Part shown: piece by piece, positions 1 through 7,592 of the stretch | Layout: each line of letters begins with the position of its first letter | Position numbering within the stretch: position 1 is the first letter of the stretch | Origin: DSM-111022 sp043424535 | Lineage (GTDB): Bacteria > Bacillota > Bacilli > Lactobacillales > Aerococcaceae | Direction of reading: 5' to 3' | Length of the DNA stretch: 22,036 bases | NCBI GenBank assembly: GCA_043424535.1 | Contig: JBHWOV010000004.1 | Location: forward strand, 1-22,036 | Notes under the pieces: generated by a model | The model's input: the letters and a program-made list of their open reading frames with translations, nothing else | Database searches by the model: none | Told to the model about the DNA's origin: nothing | Program-made: the position numbers and the translations under genes

Positions 1-873
1 TATGTTATTGATGGAAAAATTGCTTATTCATATTCTAAAACTTTTGAACGGTTCAATAATATCGATGATATTTCACAAGCTATAAAATCAGTCATTAATC
101 TATTTTATACATATCCAATAAATACAATAAAAGGCATACAAGCTATCTCTATTGCAGTTCATGGAATTACCAAAAACAATGAAATTCTTTTTACACCGAA
201 TGATAGCTTAGATACAGTTGCTTTATATGATCTGTTGACCAATGCTTATAATATCCCTGTTTTTATAAATAATGAAGCTAACTTATCAGCCTTAGCTGAA
301 TACTCACTCTCAAAGTCATATGCTTCCCTAATAAATATTAATGTCAGTACTGGAATTGGAGCTGGGATAATATCAAACAATCAGTTATTGACGGGTGATG
401 ATGGATACATAGGAGAAATAGGTCATTCGATTCTCATCCCGAATGGTCATGAATGCCCTTGCGGCAATCAAGGTTGTTTAGAACAATATGCATCAAACAG
501 AAGAGTTGAGGAACAAATTAAACAAGTAATAAGAAGTAATGATGATATAGAAAATGTTGTCGAACATGAATGGAAGTTAGAAAAATCAAAAGTTAAAGAT
601 ATATTGTTACAACAAGCATACTATTTAGGAATTGGAGTTAACAATCTAATTAGTTTTTATAACCCACCAATTGTTATAATCAATAATCATTATTATAATT
701 TTTTACCTGGAATTGTGGACTATATCAAAGAACCTATTCGGAATCAGTTTATTAAAAATACTGATATTAAATTAAGTGAAAATGGTGACGAGGCAGTACT
801 ATTAGGGGCTTTAGTTTTTGCTAATTTAGAATTATTAGATATTAATAAATTTAAGATTTATAAGGATAATTAA
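1..873 (+). CDS. ROK-family transcriptional regulator, 3' part (5' end outside window)
   Basis: The reading frame is open from base 1, so the N-terminus, including any DNA-binding helix-turn-helix, is cut off by the window edge. The visible 290 codons cover the sugar-kinase-like ROK domain. Around codon 120 there is a Gly-rich GIGAGI turn, and shortly after it the ROK signature GEIGH followed by the zinc motif CPCGNQGCLEQ, with the Cys spacing that binds structural zinc in this family. The motif that is NDAN in ROK sugar kinases reads NNEAN here, with Glu at about codon 92 in place of the catalytic Asp. Known XylR-type ROK repressors carry the same Asp-to-Glu change. I therefore infer a sugar-responsive repressor rather than a glucokinase. 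The target sugar cannot be told. It is the only clear plus-strand gene in the window, and no obvious terminator follows it. Confidence 0.85.
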   Translation, partial: YVIDGKIAYSYSKTFERFNNIDDISQAIKSVINLFYTYPINTIKGIQAISIAVHGITKNNEILFTPNDSLDTVALYDLLTNAYNIPVFINNEANLSALAEYSLSKSYASLININVSTGIGAGIISNNQLLTGDDGYIGEIGHSILIPNGHECPCGNQGCLEQYASNRRVEEQIKQVIRSNDDIENVVEHEWKLEKSKVKDILLQQAYYLGIGVNNLISFYNPPIVIINNHYYNFLPGIVDYIKEPIRNQFIKNTDIKLSENGDEAVLLGALVFANLELLDINKFKIYKDN

Positions 874-881
874 AATCTCAG

Positions 882-1621
882 GGCATGGTTTTTACTTTTA
901 TAATATATTTTCCGTTGACCAATATTATTTTTAGGGTTTAAATCATTTGAAATGTGGACAATATGTTATTACCATCTTCCTCACATTAATATTCCTGATT
1001 ATTCGCTTCAAACCATTTCTCAATATTCTCATTAAAACTTTACTCAATTCTTCATCTAAAGGAATATTATTAAAAATTAGAATAACCAGCTTTTCTAATT
1101 TTTGATGTCTTACAAATGATAATGTTTCATAGGCTATTTTTGTCACCATTTCCATACAAACTTTAAGTATAATAACTGATAGTAGAAAATAGTCAGTGTT
1201 ATAAAATGTCTTTGATGAAATTCTGACATAATCACTCCAACTGTTTGCGGTAAACCTTGTCCTAGTAGTCCAATTGTTGCTTCTACCACGGCAGCTTTCT
1301 GATGCTTAGAACGCCCTAGGGTTCAGTTATCAACCTAACGAAAATTATTCATATAATGTAAAGCCACATCACCATCTGCTGAATGGAACAAACTATATAA
1401 CATAGTAGAACTTTGTTTGGCAGATCAGATGTAGCGGTCACGATTAATCCAATTACTTTTTTAAAGATCTACCTATAAATATTCAGCCTACAAAGCATAG
1501 GACTTTTCTGTAAACCCAATAAGTAAACAAGTGTAAACAGAATTGGCTTTTCAATCTATTCGTCATTGAGAACTAGAATTGCCTTTATTGCTAAGTGATC
1601 TATTTTATTAAACATAATCAT
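882..1621 (-). pseudogene. tkt: Transketolase, decayed N-terminal third
   Basis: Read on the minus strand from an ATG at 1621 or 1615, the DNA aligns by eye with the thiamine-diphosphate domain of transketolase over about 245 of some 660 residues, with little length change. Recognisable pieces in order are a start resembling MFNKIDHLAIKAI, a decayed GHPGLPIG loop, NWINRDR near 1433-1453, LYSLFHSADGDV, the EATIGLLGQG loop, YETLSFVRHQKLEKLVIL near 1050-1140, EEDGNNI and finally IIKVKT near 890-905. Several in-frame stops and at least two frameshifts (near 1540 and near 1030) rule out a working enzyme. The 70-codon open frame at 943-1155 is only one undamaged slice of it. The remaining two thirds of the gene are absent: similarity ends about 10 bases from the stop of the ROK gene, which suggests a deletion junction there. 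Confidence 0.82.
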
Positions 1622-1689
1622 TTTTAGACAAGTCAATAATCTTAAGTAAAATACTCATACAATTTTTTACCAGTCTCTCATTGATTTAA

Positions 1690-2284
1690 CTAAATATATT
1701 TTCTTAAAGAATTATACTATTCGTCATAAAGTTCCATCAGGAGTTCACCAATTAATCAAATAGTTGAAACGCGTTTCGAAAAACACGAATGGTGTTTCTC
1801 ATCTGTGAATTTCCTCTAACTCAATCGTTCAAGAAGGTTGGTTCTTTAGAGTTTATGTCCATTTCCGATGACTATATATTGAAAAGCATTCTCGAACCCA
1901 TGTTCCAATATCCGTAGGCCTTTATCTATTTGAGATGGTCGATATAAAGTATGAACTGATCGAGCGAGTCCAATATTCCTGAACCTAAAGATTATTTTTC
2001 TGCTTCTCAAAAGATATTTATTTATTTTTTAGGACTGAACTGAGGGATTTTCTCCAAAAAGGACTGGACATCTTTTTCAATTTGTGTTGGTAAAGAACTT
2101 ACGAATCACAGATATTAATCCTTATGAGAATCAGAGATAATAAGTTTTATCCTGGTAAGTCCGTTCTGTTAAGTAGTCGAATAAAATAGTTCAGTATTGA
2201 AGTCACCTCCAAAAGTTAGAGGCTCTGTGTCAAATAATATTGATGAAGCTTTTGTTCTTCTATAGTAAAATGTTGATAGCTCAT
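1690..2284 (-). pseudogene. IS256-family transposase, decayed and internally deleted
   Basis: On the minus strand two blocks match IS256-type DDE transposases. One near 2050-2145 reads LIISDSHK-GLISVIRKFFTNT followed by KRCPV; this is the region around the second catalytic Asp and the conserved Cys that lies near a His in intact members. The other, at 1690-1910, reads LEHGFENAFQY, then RTNLLERL, then LIGELLMELYDE and LRKYI before a stop, which is the usual C-terminal end. At least six stops and a frameshift interrupt them. The first catalytic Asp and most of the N-terminal half are missing, so only about 0.6 kb of a 1.2 kb gene remains. An ATG at 2284 with a reasonable ribosome binding site begins a 22-codon frame (MSYQHFTIEEQ...), which I take to be the original start region, but I cannot match it firmly to this family. 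Confidence 0.75.
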
Positions 2285-2340
2285 AACAATCCTCTGTGTG
2301 GTTTCTGTGGTTATTAACATTTTACACGAATCTGTTATGG
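1690..2340 (-). mobile_element. IS256-family insertion sequence remnant
   Basis: The element runs from a left-end-like sequence at 2320-2340 (minus strand reads CATAACAGATTCGTGTAAAA) to the transposase stop. Ends finishing in GTGTAAAA are known for several IS256-family elements. The right end is not clear; a weak candidate lies at 1640-1655. The remnant sits immediately upstream of the transketolase start and in the same orientation. An insertion into the transketolase promoter region, followed by decay of both, is the simplest history (inference). Confidence 0.5.
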
Positions 2341-2538
2341 TTTTTTTATTCTGTCCAATTAATTTTGCCATTCAACATTTTTTAATGATATTTCTTTTTT
2401 AATCTCAAAAATAAGTTTCTAACATTAATTAATAGCTACCATCACCTTATTATATAAAATTAAGATATGCATAAAAAAGCTCAGAGATTACTTTAATCTC
2501 TGAGCTAATAGTTGTTTTTCTTTTACACGTATCTGATA
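2320..2538. repeat. Two direct copies of an 18-bp IS-end-like sequence
   Basis: TTTTACACGAATCTGTTA at 2320-2337 recurs as TTTTACACGTATCTGATA at 2521-2538, 16 of 18 bases identical and in the same orientation, 201 bp apart. The first copy fits the left end of the IS256-like remnant. The second may be the end of another lost copy or chance similarity in AT-rich DNA. Confidence 0.35.
2473..2506 (-). terminator. Strong intrinsic terminator, possibly bidirectional
   Basis: A perfect 13-bp stem (2478-2490 paired with 2494-2506) closes a 3-base loop. On the minus strand it is followed by six T residues; on the plus strand a T-rich run follows at 2511-2519. It lies about 230 bases beyond the stop of the HAD gene at 2735 and is the first clear stop signal for that unit. 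Confidence 0.75.
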
Positions 2539-2734
2539 GACTAAAACTTAAGTTTTAATAAATTCTATTAAGCAAATATTCTTATAAAACGCAGTTATCC
2601 ATTCGAATGTTTAATGAATATGATATATACTAATTTCTCTTAGATTCTTTCTGATTATTTTCATAGAGATCATATGCCCTCATCTAACTCTGATCTTTTT
2701 ATCAATGCACAACATTTATATATTTTTTCACTTT
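2539..2734. other. AT-rich stretch without recognisable gene
   Basis: Together with 2341-2472 this is non-coding DNA with stops in all frames. Apart from the terminator and the repeat listed separately I see no RNA gene, no long inverted repeat and no protein similarity. It is probably further decayed sequence bordering the IS remnant. Confidence 0.5.
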
Positions 2735-3574
2735 TTATGTGTTCTCTTTCAACTCTAAATTTAATTCCCCACTCAAAAATGCCTCTATCGTATCCAGCAC
2801 CGCTTGCTCATTATTCGTTCCTATTTTAAATTTACAATGCTTCATAAAGTCAGGATCAGAATTAGCCATCGCAAATGAATATTTTGCTCGAGGCACCATG
2901 CTCAAATCATTCATGCTATCGCCAAATACCATTGTTTCATCAATAGAAATATCGTATTTATTCTGTAAATATTTTACTGCATGACCTTTGCCACTATCTT
3001 TATTTATTATATCGATGAAGACATTCCCACTTGTAACTGAAAAGACTTCGGGAAAGCGTTCATTTATTTCTTTAGTGAATATTTTATTATCAGCCAAACT
3101 ATCATCCGTTTCATTATGAATCGAGATTTTATAGGCCACCTTATCCTTTGGTATTTCTCGATAATCATTAATTACGTGCAGTATTCCATTGTATATTTTA
3201 GCTTCATCATAAATAGGACTGTTATTTAGAATATACGATTCCATACCAGTTGAAACAAAATAACTATTACCAAGGTGTTCTTGAATAAAATCAACGATCT
3301 CAAGATATAAATCGCGTTCCATTCCACAGGTCTCTAATACGTTCTGATCTTTTACAATAAAACTGCCATTATCACCTGCAAAATACAGATCTGGTAAAAT
3401 CGATTCATCAAATTGTTCAACCAATTGATGATAACTATTTCCACTAGCAACTAATAATATAATATCTCTTCTTTTCAATTCAGCAAAAATCGCTTCGAAA
3501 CGCTCGCGATCATAACTCTTATCACTTCGTAAAAATGTTTCATCCATATCAATAGCAATTAATTTTATAGACAT
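2735..3574 (-). CDS. Cof-type HAD-superfamily phosphatase (HAD-IIB)
   Basis: A cytoplasmic phosphatase of 279 residues, the usual size of Cof/YidA-like proteins, which remove phosphate from sugar phosphates or small cofactors. Motif I is DMDET at residues 9-13 (nucleophile Asp9, acid/base Asp11). The VASG motif follows near residue 48, and motif IV is FGDSMNDLSM near residue 217, with the acidic pair that binds magnesium. The span between them is the type C2 cap that selects the substrate. An ATG exists five codons upstream at 3589, but GGAGG lies 5 bases before the ATG at 3574 and inside the longer version, so I chose 3574. It follows a second HAD gene by 64 bases on the same strand and is probably co-transcribed with it. 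The substrate is unknown. Confidence 0.9.
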   Translation of the reverse strand: MSIKLIAIDMDETFLRSDKSYDRERFEAIFAELKRRDIILLVASGNSYHQLVEQFDESILPDLYFAGDNGSFIVKDQNVLETCGMERDLYLEIVDFIQEHLGNSYFVSTGMESYILNNSPIYDEAKIYNGILHVINDYREIPKDKVAYKISIHNETDDSLADNKIFTKEINERFPEVFSVTSGNVFIDIINKDSGKGHAVKYLQNKYDISIDETMVFGDSMNDLSMVPRAKYSFAMANSDPDFMKHCKFKIGTNNEQAVLDTIEAFLSGELNLELKENT

Positions 3575-3637
3575 GACGACCTCCAACATATTATTTTAAT
3601 TATCCATTCTTGGCTCAGTTTAATATCTATCACTAAT

Positions 3638-4291
3638 CTATGTCAATCCATCCAACGCATCAATTGTTATCTCATTAAAATCTGATACAATCGCATCTGC
3701 AAGACTTAAATCCTGAGGAGGATATTTCGGATCGACATAACCAATACAGGTCATCCCTGCACTCTTCGCTGCACGAACACCATTGTGTGAATCTTCAATC
3801 ACTAAGCATTTGTTAGGATCCGTTTCAAGTCTTCTAGCAGTATCGATGTAGATTTCAGGATGTGGTTTTGACTCTTCGAACCATTCGCCCGTAACCAATT
3901 CATCAAAATACTCCTCTACCCTTAGTGTTGAAACAACTGTCTGAATATCATCCATTCCTGAGGAAGAAGCGATTGCTAACTTATATCCTTTCTGATGTAG
4001 TGTCTGAATAAAAGACTTCACTCCTTCATAAAAAGTGAGTCCTTGTTCTTCTTTTAGTCTTTCGACAATATCAGCTACACGTTCTAAATAATGATTGACT
4101 GAATTTGGTAAATCATAATCATCTTTTATCGTGCGCCAAGTATATTCATCTGTTGTACCAGTAAATGAGCCGAAATATTCATCGGTCATATAAAAGTCCT
4201 CTTGATCCATAATTATCTTTGCTGCTTGAAAATAAAATTGCTCAGAATCAACGATGACTCCATCCATATCAAATATTACCGCTTCGAACAT
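3638..4291 (-). CDS. HAD-superfamily hydrolase, beta-phosphoglucomutase-like (HAD-IA)
   Basis: A 217-residue cytoplasmic protein with the hallmark start FDMDGVIVDSE (nucleophile Asp8, acid/base Asp10), a helical C1 cap, motif II ASSSG near residue 108, the motif III Lys in SKPHPEIY near 142, and motif IV VIEDSHNGVRAAKSAGM near 162-178. This is the layout of PgmB/GPH-type enzymes. Both phosphosugar mutases and phosphatases share it, and sequence alone does not separate them, so I call the superfamily only. The start is secure: AGGAGG lies 6 bases before the ATG. It stands between the cyclase-family gene (36-base gap) and the Cof-type phosphatase, all on one strand, so the three may form a single unit. 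Confidence 0.88.
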   Translation of the reverse strand: MFEAVIFDMDGVIVDSEQFYFQAAKIIMDQEDFYMTDEYFGSFTGTTDEYTWRTIKDDYDLPNSVNHYLERVADIVERLKEEQGLTFYEGVKSFIQTLHQKGYKLAIASSSGMDDIQTVVSTLRVEEYFDELVTGEWFEESKPHPEIYIDTARRLETDPNKCLVIEDSHNGVRAAKSAGMTCIGYVDPKYPPQDLSLADAIVSDFNEITIDALDGLT

Positions 4292-4327
4292 GATATCCTC
4301 CTCAATTGAAAATTTAAAACTATTAGA

Positions 4328-5086
4328 TTAAATCTCTTTTTTCGCCACTACCGCCCAAACTTCTGAAGGAAAGGCAGGCGCTCCTTTAACATGCGGAAGT
4401 GTCACAAATATAATTGAACCAGTTGCAGGTAATTTATCTAAATTCTTCAACATCTCTACTTGATATTTATTTTCATTCAACCAGTAACGTTGCGCAGGTA
4501 ATGGGAGTGGTGCGTCAGAAGCTGCCGCTTCGACTCCAGAATCTGTATTCAGTGTTTCATGACCAATTGCTTGAACTTGTCGTTCACGGCTAAGAAATTC
4601 CAAAGCAGGAATTGACCACCCCGGTGTTACTTCAACGCCTTCGTCATTGCGATTTTCGAAGGTTTCTTGATCTGCTGCCATATGATACCAGCCTGTAGAT
4701 AGCGCTACAAAACATCCTTCAGGAAAGCGACCATGTTTCTCTTCCCATGCTTTCAGATCCTCTACCGTTACCGCATATCCATTATCTTCTTTAACTTTAT
4801 CTTCAATATGAACCACACACAGTGGCAAGACACGTTCTTTTAAATCGATGTCGTCAAAGGTACGTCCCCCAGGCATAAAATGAGCGGGCGCATCCGTATG
4901 TGTTCCATGAGATGTCGCTAATGTATAGGTCCGATTATCTGAGCCTGTTTCTTCTAAAGTTGTAATTATATTGGGAACCAAAGGCTCAAATGCTTGGTAT
5001 AGTGGCATTTCTTTGGTGATATCATGGGTTAAATTAATCCATTGATATTCCTTTAATTGACTTAATAACTGTTGTAATGCGTTCAT
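4328..5086 (-). CDS. Cyclase-family hydrolase (kynurenine formamidase-like fold)
   Basis: The protein carries the metal-binding signature of the cyclase/KynB family, HGTHTDAPAH, at residues 60-69 (His60, His63, Asp65, His69). A later segment, IGHETLNTDSG, supplies the family's second conserved region. Members are about 210-260 residues and hydrolyse amides or cyclic compounds using divalent metal; the substrate here is unknown. The frame is open up to 5140, but the ribosome binding site AAGGAG lies 9 bases before the ATG at 5086 and only 3 before an ATG at 5092, and the likely transcription start is near 5105. I therefore chose 5086, giving 252 residues. It heads a unit with the two HAD genes and lies just downstream of the reductase of the CoA cluster, separated by a terminator. 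A role in that pathway is possible but not shown. Confidence 0.82.
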   Translation of the reverse strand: MNALQQLLSQLKEYQWINLTHDITKEMPLYQAFEPLVPNIITTLEETGSDNRTYTLATSHGTHTDAPAHFMPGGRTFDDIDLKERVLPLCVVHIEDKVKEDNGYAVTVEDLKAWEEKHGRFPEGCFVALSTGWYHMAADQETFENRNDEGVEVTPGWSIPALEFLSRERQVQAIGHETLNTDSGVEAAASDAPLPLPAQRYWLNENKYQVEMLKNLDKLPATGSIIFVTLPHVKGAPAFPSEVWAVVAKKEI

Positions 5087-5111
5087 TTTCATCCTCTCCT
5101 TCTTTTCTTTC

Positions 5112-5140
5112 ATCCTATCGGATTGAGAGAACGATTTCAA
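5112..5140 (-). promoter_or_regulatory. Promoter of the cyclase-HAD-HAD unit
   Basis: Minus-strand -35 TTGAAA (5135-5140) and -10 TAGGAT (5112-5117) are separated by 17 bases. Transcription would start near 5105, about 20 bases before the chosen start codon, which leaves room for the ribosome binding site. Confidence 0.55.
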
Positions 5141-5179
5141 TCAACATCACTCGACTTTATAGTTTAATTTTTGAAATAA

Positions 5180-5205
5180 AAAAGAGGTGCTTACACACCT
5201 CTTTT
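5180..5205 (-). terminator. Intrinsic terminator after the YhdH-like reductase
   Basis: A 10-bp stem (5180-5189 with 5196-5205) with a 6-base loop, followed on the minus strand by a T-rich tail, about 20 bases after the stop of the reductase gene. Confidence 0.8.
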
Positions 5206-5224
5206 GCTCTATCGACTATTCAAT

Positions 5225-6220
5225 TTATTCTTCAATCATTTTAACAATCGTACGTCCTAGATGTTTCCCTGCTTTGAGATCTTCTGTTACTTGATTGAAT
5301 TCCTCTAATGATACTTCTTGATGATGTAATTTATCAATGACATTCCACACTGTGGCTAATTTATTCCAGATGCGGACACGATCTTCATGTGAAATCTCTA
5401 CGGAATTGATCCCTAGTAGATTAACACCTCTTAAAATAAATGGTAATACAGTCGTTTCTAATTTAGCTCCACCAGCATTCCCACTGATAGCTACACTTCC
5501 ATATTCATCTACTTTAGTGAGGACATCAGCTGTTAATTCGCCACCAACAGTATCAACTACATATTTGAACTCACGTTTGTTCAATGGGCGACCGTTCGAT
5601 TCTAAATTTCTAATATCCCATATCTTTGTCGCTCCAAATTCACGGGCTTTTTCTTCTTGATAATCTTTGCGAATTGTGGCTGTGATATTTTCATAACCTA
5701 AATGGTGAAGAATTTGTATCGCCACACTGCCCACACCACCGGTCGCACCGGTAACAAGAATTTCCGGTTGTTCTTCTACGGTCATTCCTTGATGTTCTAA
5801 AGCATCGACAGATAGAGCAGCCGTAAATCCAGCTGTTCCATAAATCATCGCATCTCTCAGTTCCAGTCCTTCTGGTAATTTCACTAACCATTCATGTGGT
5901 ACACGGGCAACTTCAGAGATACCGCCAGTATGAACTGTTCCCAATCCATAACCTGTCAAGAGCACAGCGTCTCCTGTTTGATATTCTTCTGATTCAGATG
6001 AAATAACCGTTCCAGCCAAATCAATTCCAGGAATCATTGGGTAATTACGGATAACGCCCCCTTTAGGTTCAAGTGCAAGCATATCTTTATAGTTAATTGA
6101 AGAATATGCTACTTTGATGAGTGTGTCACCTTCTGATAATTTATCGGTAGTAATCATCTCTAATTGATGAACGATTTCTTTATTTTCTTCACGAACGACA
6201 TAAGCTTTAAATTTATCCAT
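5225..6220 (-). CDS. YhdH/YhfP-family quinone oxidoreductase (AcuI-like acryloyl-CoA reductase)
   Basis: A zinc-independent medium-chain dehydrogenase/reductase of 331 residues. The catalytic fold shows SSINYKDMLAL and PMIPGIDLAGTV in the first 75 residues, then GYGLGTVHTGGISEVARV. The nucleotide-binding fold starts with VTGATGGVGSVA near residue 155. This order and length match the YhdH/AcuI group, whose studied members reduce acryloyl-CoA to propionyl-CoA with NADPH in the cytoplasm; the exact substrate here is inferred. The start is the ATG at 6220: AAGGAG ends 9 bases before it, whereas the upstream ATG at 6229 touches the binding site. The CoA-transferase gene lies just upstream on the same strand, with a hairpin terminator in between and no space for a separate promoter, so expression probably depends on read-through. 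Confidence 0.88.
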   Translation of the reverse strand: MDKFKAYVVREENKEIVHQLEMITTDKLSEGDTLIKVAYSSINYKDMLALEPKGGVIRNYPMIPGIDLAGTVISSESEEYQTGDAVLLTGYGLGTVHTGGISEVARVPHEWLVKLPEGLELRDAMIYGTAGFTAALSVDALEHQGMTVEEQPEILVTGATGGVGSVAIQILHHLGYENITATIRKDYQEEKAREFGATKIWDIRNLESNGRPLNKREFKYVVDTVGGELTADVLTKVDEYGSVAISGNAGGAKLETTVLPFILRGVNLLGINSVEISHEDRVRIWNKLATVWNVIDKLHHQEVSLEEFNQVTEDLKAGKHLGRTIVKMIEE

Positions 6221-6250
6221 TCTTTTCATCTCCTTATAATCTACAGTGTG

Positions 6251-6281
6251 AAAAGAGGTTGTATTTTATACAACCTCTTTT
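6251..6281 (-). terminator. Internal terminator between CoA-transferase and reductase genes
   Basis: A perfect 13-bp stem (6251-6263 with 6269-6281) and 5-base loop begin 5 bases after the CoA-transferase stop, with a short T run on the minus strand. Only about 30 bases separate it from the next start codon. Confidence 0.75.
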
Positions 6282-6285
6282 AAAA

Positions 6286-7584
6286 TTAAGCTAAATAACC
6301 CATTTCTTTAGCTTTTTCTGTTAATTCATCTCTAAAATCAGGATGTGCAATAGCGATCAATGCTTCCACACGTTCGCTAATTGTTTTATTGCGTAATTCT
6401 GCCACACCGAATTCTGTCACAACTTTATCGATATCATTTTTATTTGTTGTAACCACAGCACCATCATCCAATGTTGGAACAATCGTTGATACAGTACCAC
6501 CTTTAGCGGTTGATTTCAGACAGATAAAGCCACGACCATCTTCTGATAAGGTTACACCTTTGGCGAAGTCTGCTTGACCTCCAGTAGATGAGTAGTATTT
6601 TGATCCAATTTTTTCGGAGTTCGCTTGCCCAAGTATATCTACTTGCACTGCAGCATTAATGGATACAAAATGGTTGTGCTCACCAATGTATTTCAAACCA
6701 TTAGAAATATCACATGGTACCATGAAAATTGTTGGATTATTGTCCATGAAATCATACATTTTACGTGGACCTAAGGCAAAGGTGGCAATTGATTTACCAA
6801 CATAATTTTGTTTGTGTTCGTTTGTTAAGGCTCCCTCTTCAGCAAGGTATTGTGCTTTAGAAGTATACATCTCTGAGTGGAGTCCTAAACCTTTAGCATT
6901 AACCAGCTCATTCATTACCGCATTCGGCATACCACCGATTCCGATTTGAATCGTGTCATAATCTTTGACATAATCAGCGACATATTTACCAATTTTGATA
7001 TCTTCTTCTGTTAATTCTGGTTCTGGTAATTCTGGTAAATCGACATTTGTTTCAATGATTTTATCAACTTGGCTAATATGGATTTCATTCATAATACCAA
7101 ATGTTCTTGGCATCTTGTCTGATACTTCTAGAATAATTTTCTTCGCGTGCGGAATTTGCGGTCCAACATAAGATACGCCGACTCCTAGTGAGAAATAACC
7201 ATTTTCATCCATTGGAGATACCAATGCAATAATGACTGGCTCTGGTTCACGCTCATGAAGAATTTCTGGAATTTTAGAGAAATTACATGGAATAAGTTCC
7301 GTTTCTCCTTCATTAAATGGTTTACGGTCTGGTGAATTTAAGAAAAATGAATAGTGTGTTAATTTTTCACGTCCAACATTGATCACTGGATTCATCGTTA
7401 ACATTGTATAGAGACGGTTATTATCTAAACCTTCATAATTTGCTAATGCTTTGTGTAATGTAGGTGGTTCACCAGCACCTAGAGGATAAACTAAACCTTC
7501 ACCTGGTTCGATGATTTCAATTGCTTCTTCAGCTGTTTCTACTAATTTTTCTTGGTATAACTTTTTATATGTTTCTAACATCAT
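6286..7584 (-). CDS. Acetyl-CoA hydrolase/CoA-transferase family protein (4-hydroxybutyrate/butyryl CoA-transferase type)
   Basis: A 432-residue cytoplasmic enzyme with the full two-domain fold of class I CoA-transferases. The N-terminal domain holds the GAGEPPTLHKAL segment near residues 36-47. GIGGMPNAV appears at 215-223, then GLGLHSEMYTS around Glu238, the position of the Glu that forms the acyl thioester in 4-hydroxybutyrate CoA-transferase. The C-terminal part ends with the conserved TEFGVAELRNKT and IAIAHPDFRDEL. Such enzymes move CoA from acetyl-CoA or another thioester to a short carboxylic acid. The acid acceptor cannot be deduced. AGGAGG overlaps the end of the dehydrogenase-like gene, and either ATG at 7584 or 7581 could be used. 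The tight spacing (8 bases) and shared strand place it in one operon with the acyl-CoA dehydrogenase homologue. Confidence 0.9.
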   Translation of the reverse strand: MMLETYKKLYQEKLVETAEEAIEIIEPGEGLVYPLGAGEPPTLHKALANYEGLDNNRLYTMLTMNPVINVGREKLTHYSFFLNSPDRKPFNEGETELIPCNFSKIPEILHEREPEPVIIALVSPMDENGYFSLGVGVSYVGPQIPHAKKIILEVSDKMPRTFGIMNEIHISQVDKIIETNVDLPELPEPELTEEDIKIGKYVADYVKDYDTIQIGIGGMPNAVMNELVNAKGLGLHSEMYTSKAQYLAEEGALTNEHKQNYVGKSIATFALGPRKMYDFMDNNPTIFMVPCDISNGLKYIGEHNHFVSINAAVQVDILGQANSEKIGSKYYSSTGGQADFAKGVTLSEDGRGFICLKSTAKGGTVSTIVPTLDDGAVVTTNKNDIDKVVTEFGVAELRNKTISERVEALIAIAHPDFRDELTEKAKEMGYLA

Positions 7585-7592
7585 TTTTCCTC

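Noticed and set aside
943..1155. A 70-codon minus-strand open frame as a separate hypothetical gene
   Set aside because: It aligns with the middle of the transketolase thiamine domain, and the same similarity continues on both sides through stops and frameshifts.
1510..1545. GTAAACAAGTGTAAACAGAATT as an IS256 right end
   Set aside because: In translation it is the decayed GHPGLPIG region of transketolase, so the resemblance to an IS end is accidental.
1765..1778. TGAAACGCGTTTCG as a third cre box
   Set aside because: It lies inside the coding remnant of the transposase C-terminus, misses the last consensus base and has no promoter or gene to control.
5691..5891. A 66-codon minus-strand frame and other frames overlapping the listed genes
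   Set aside because: They lie in other frames of well-supported genes, lack ribosome binding sites and have low-complexity or unnatural composition.
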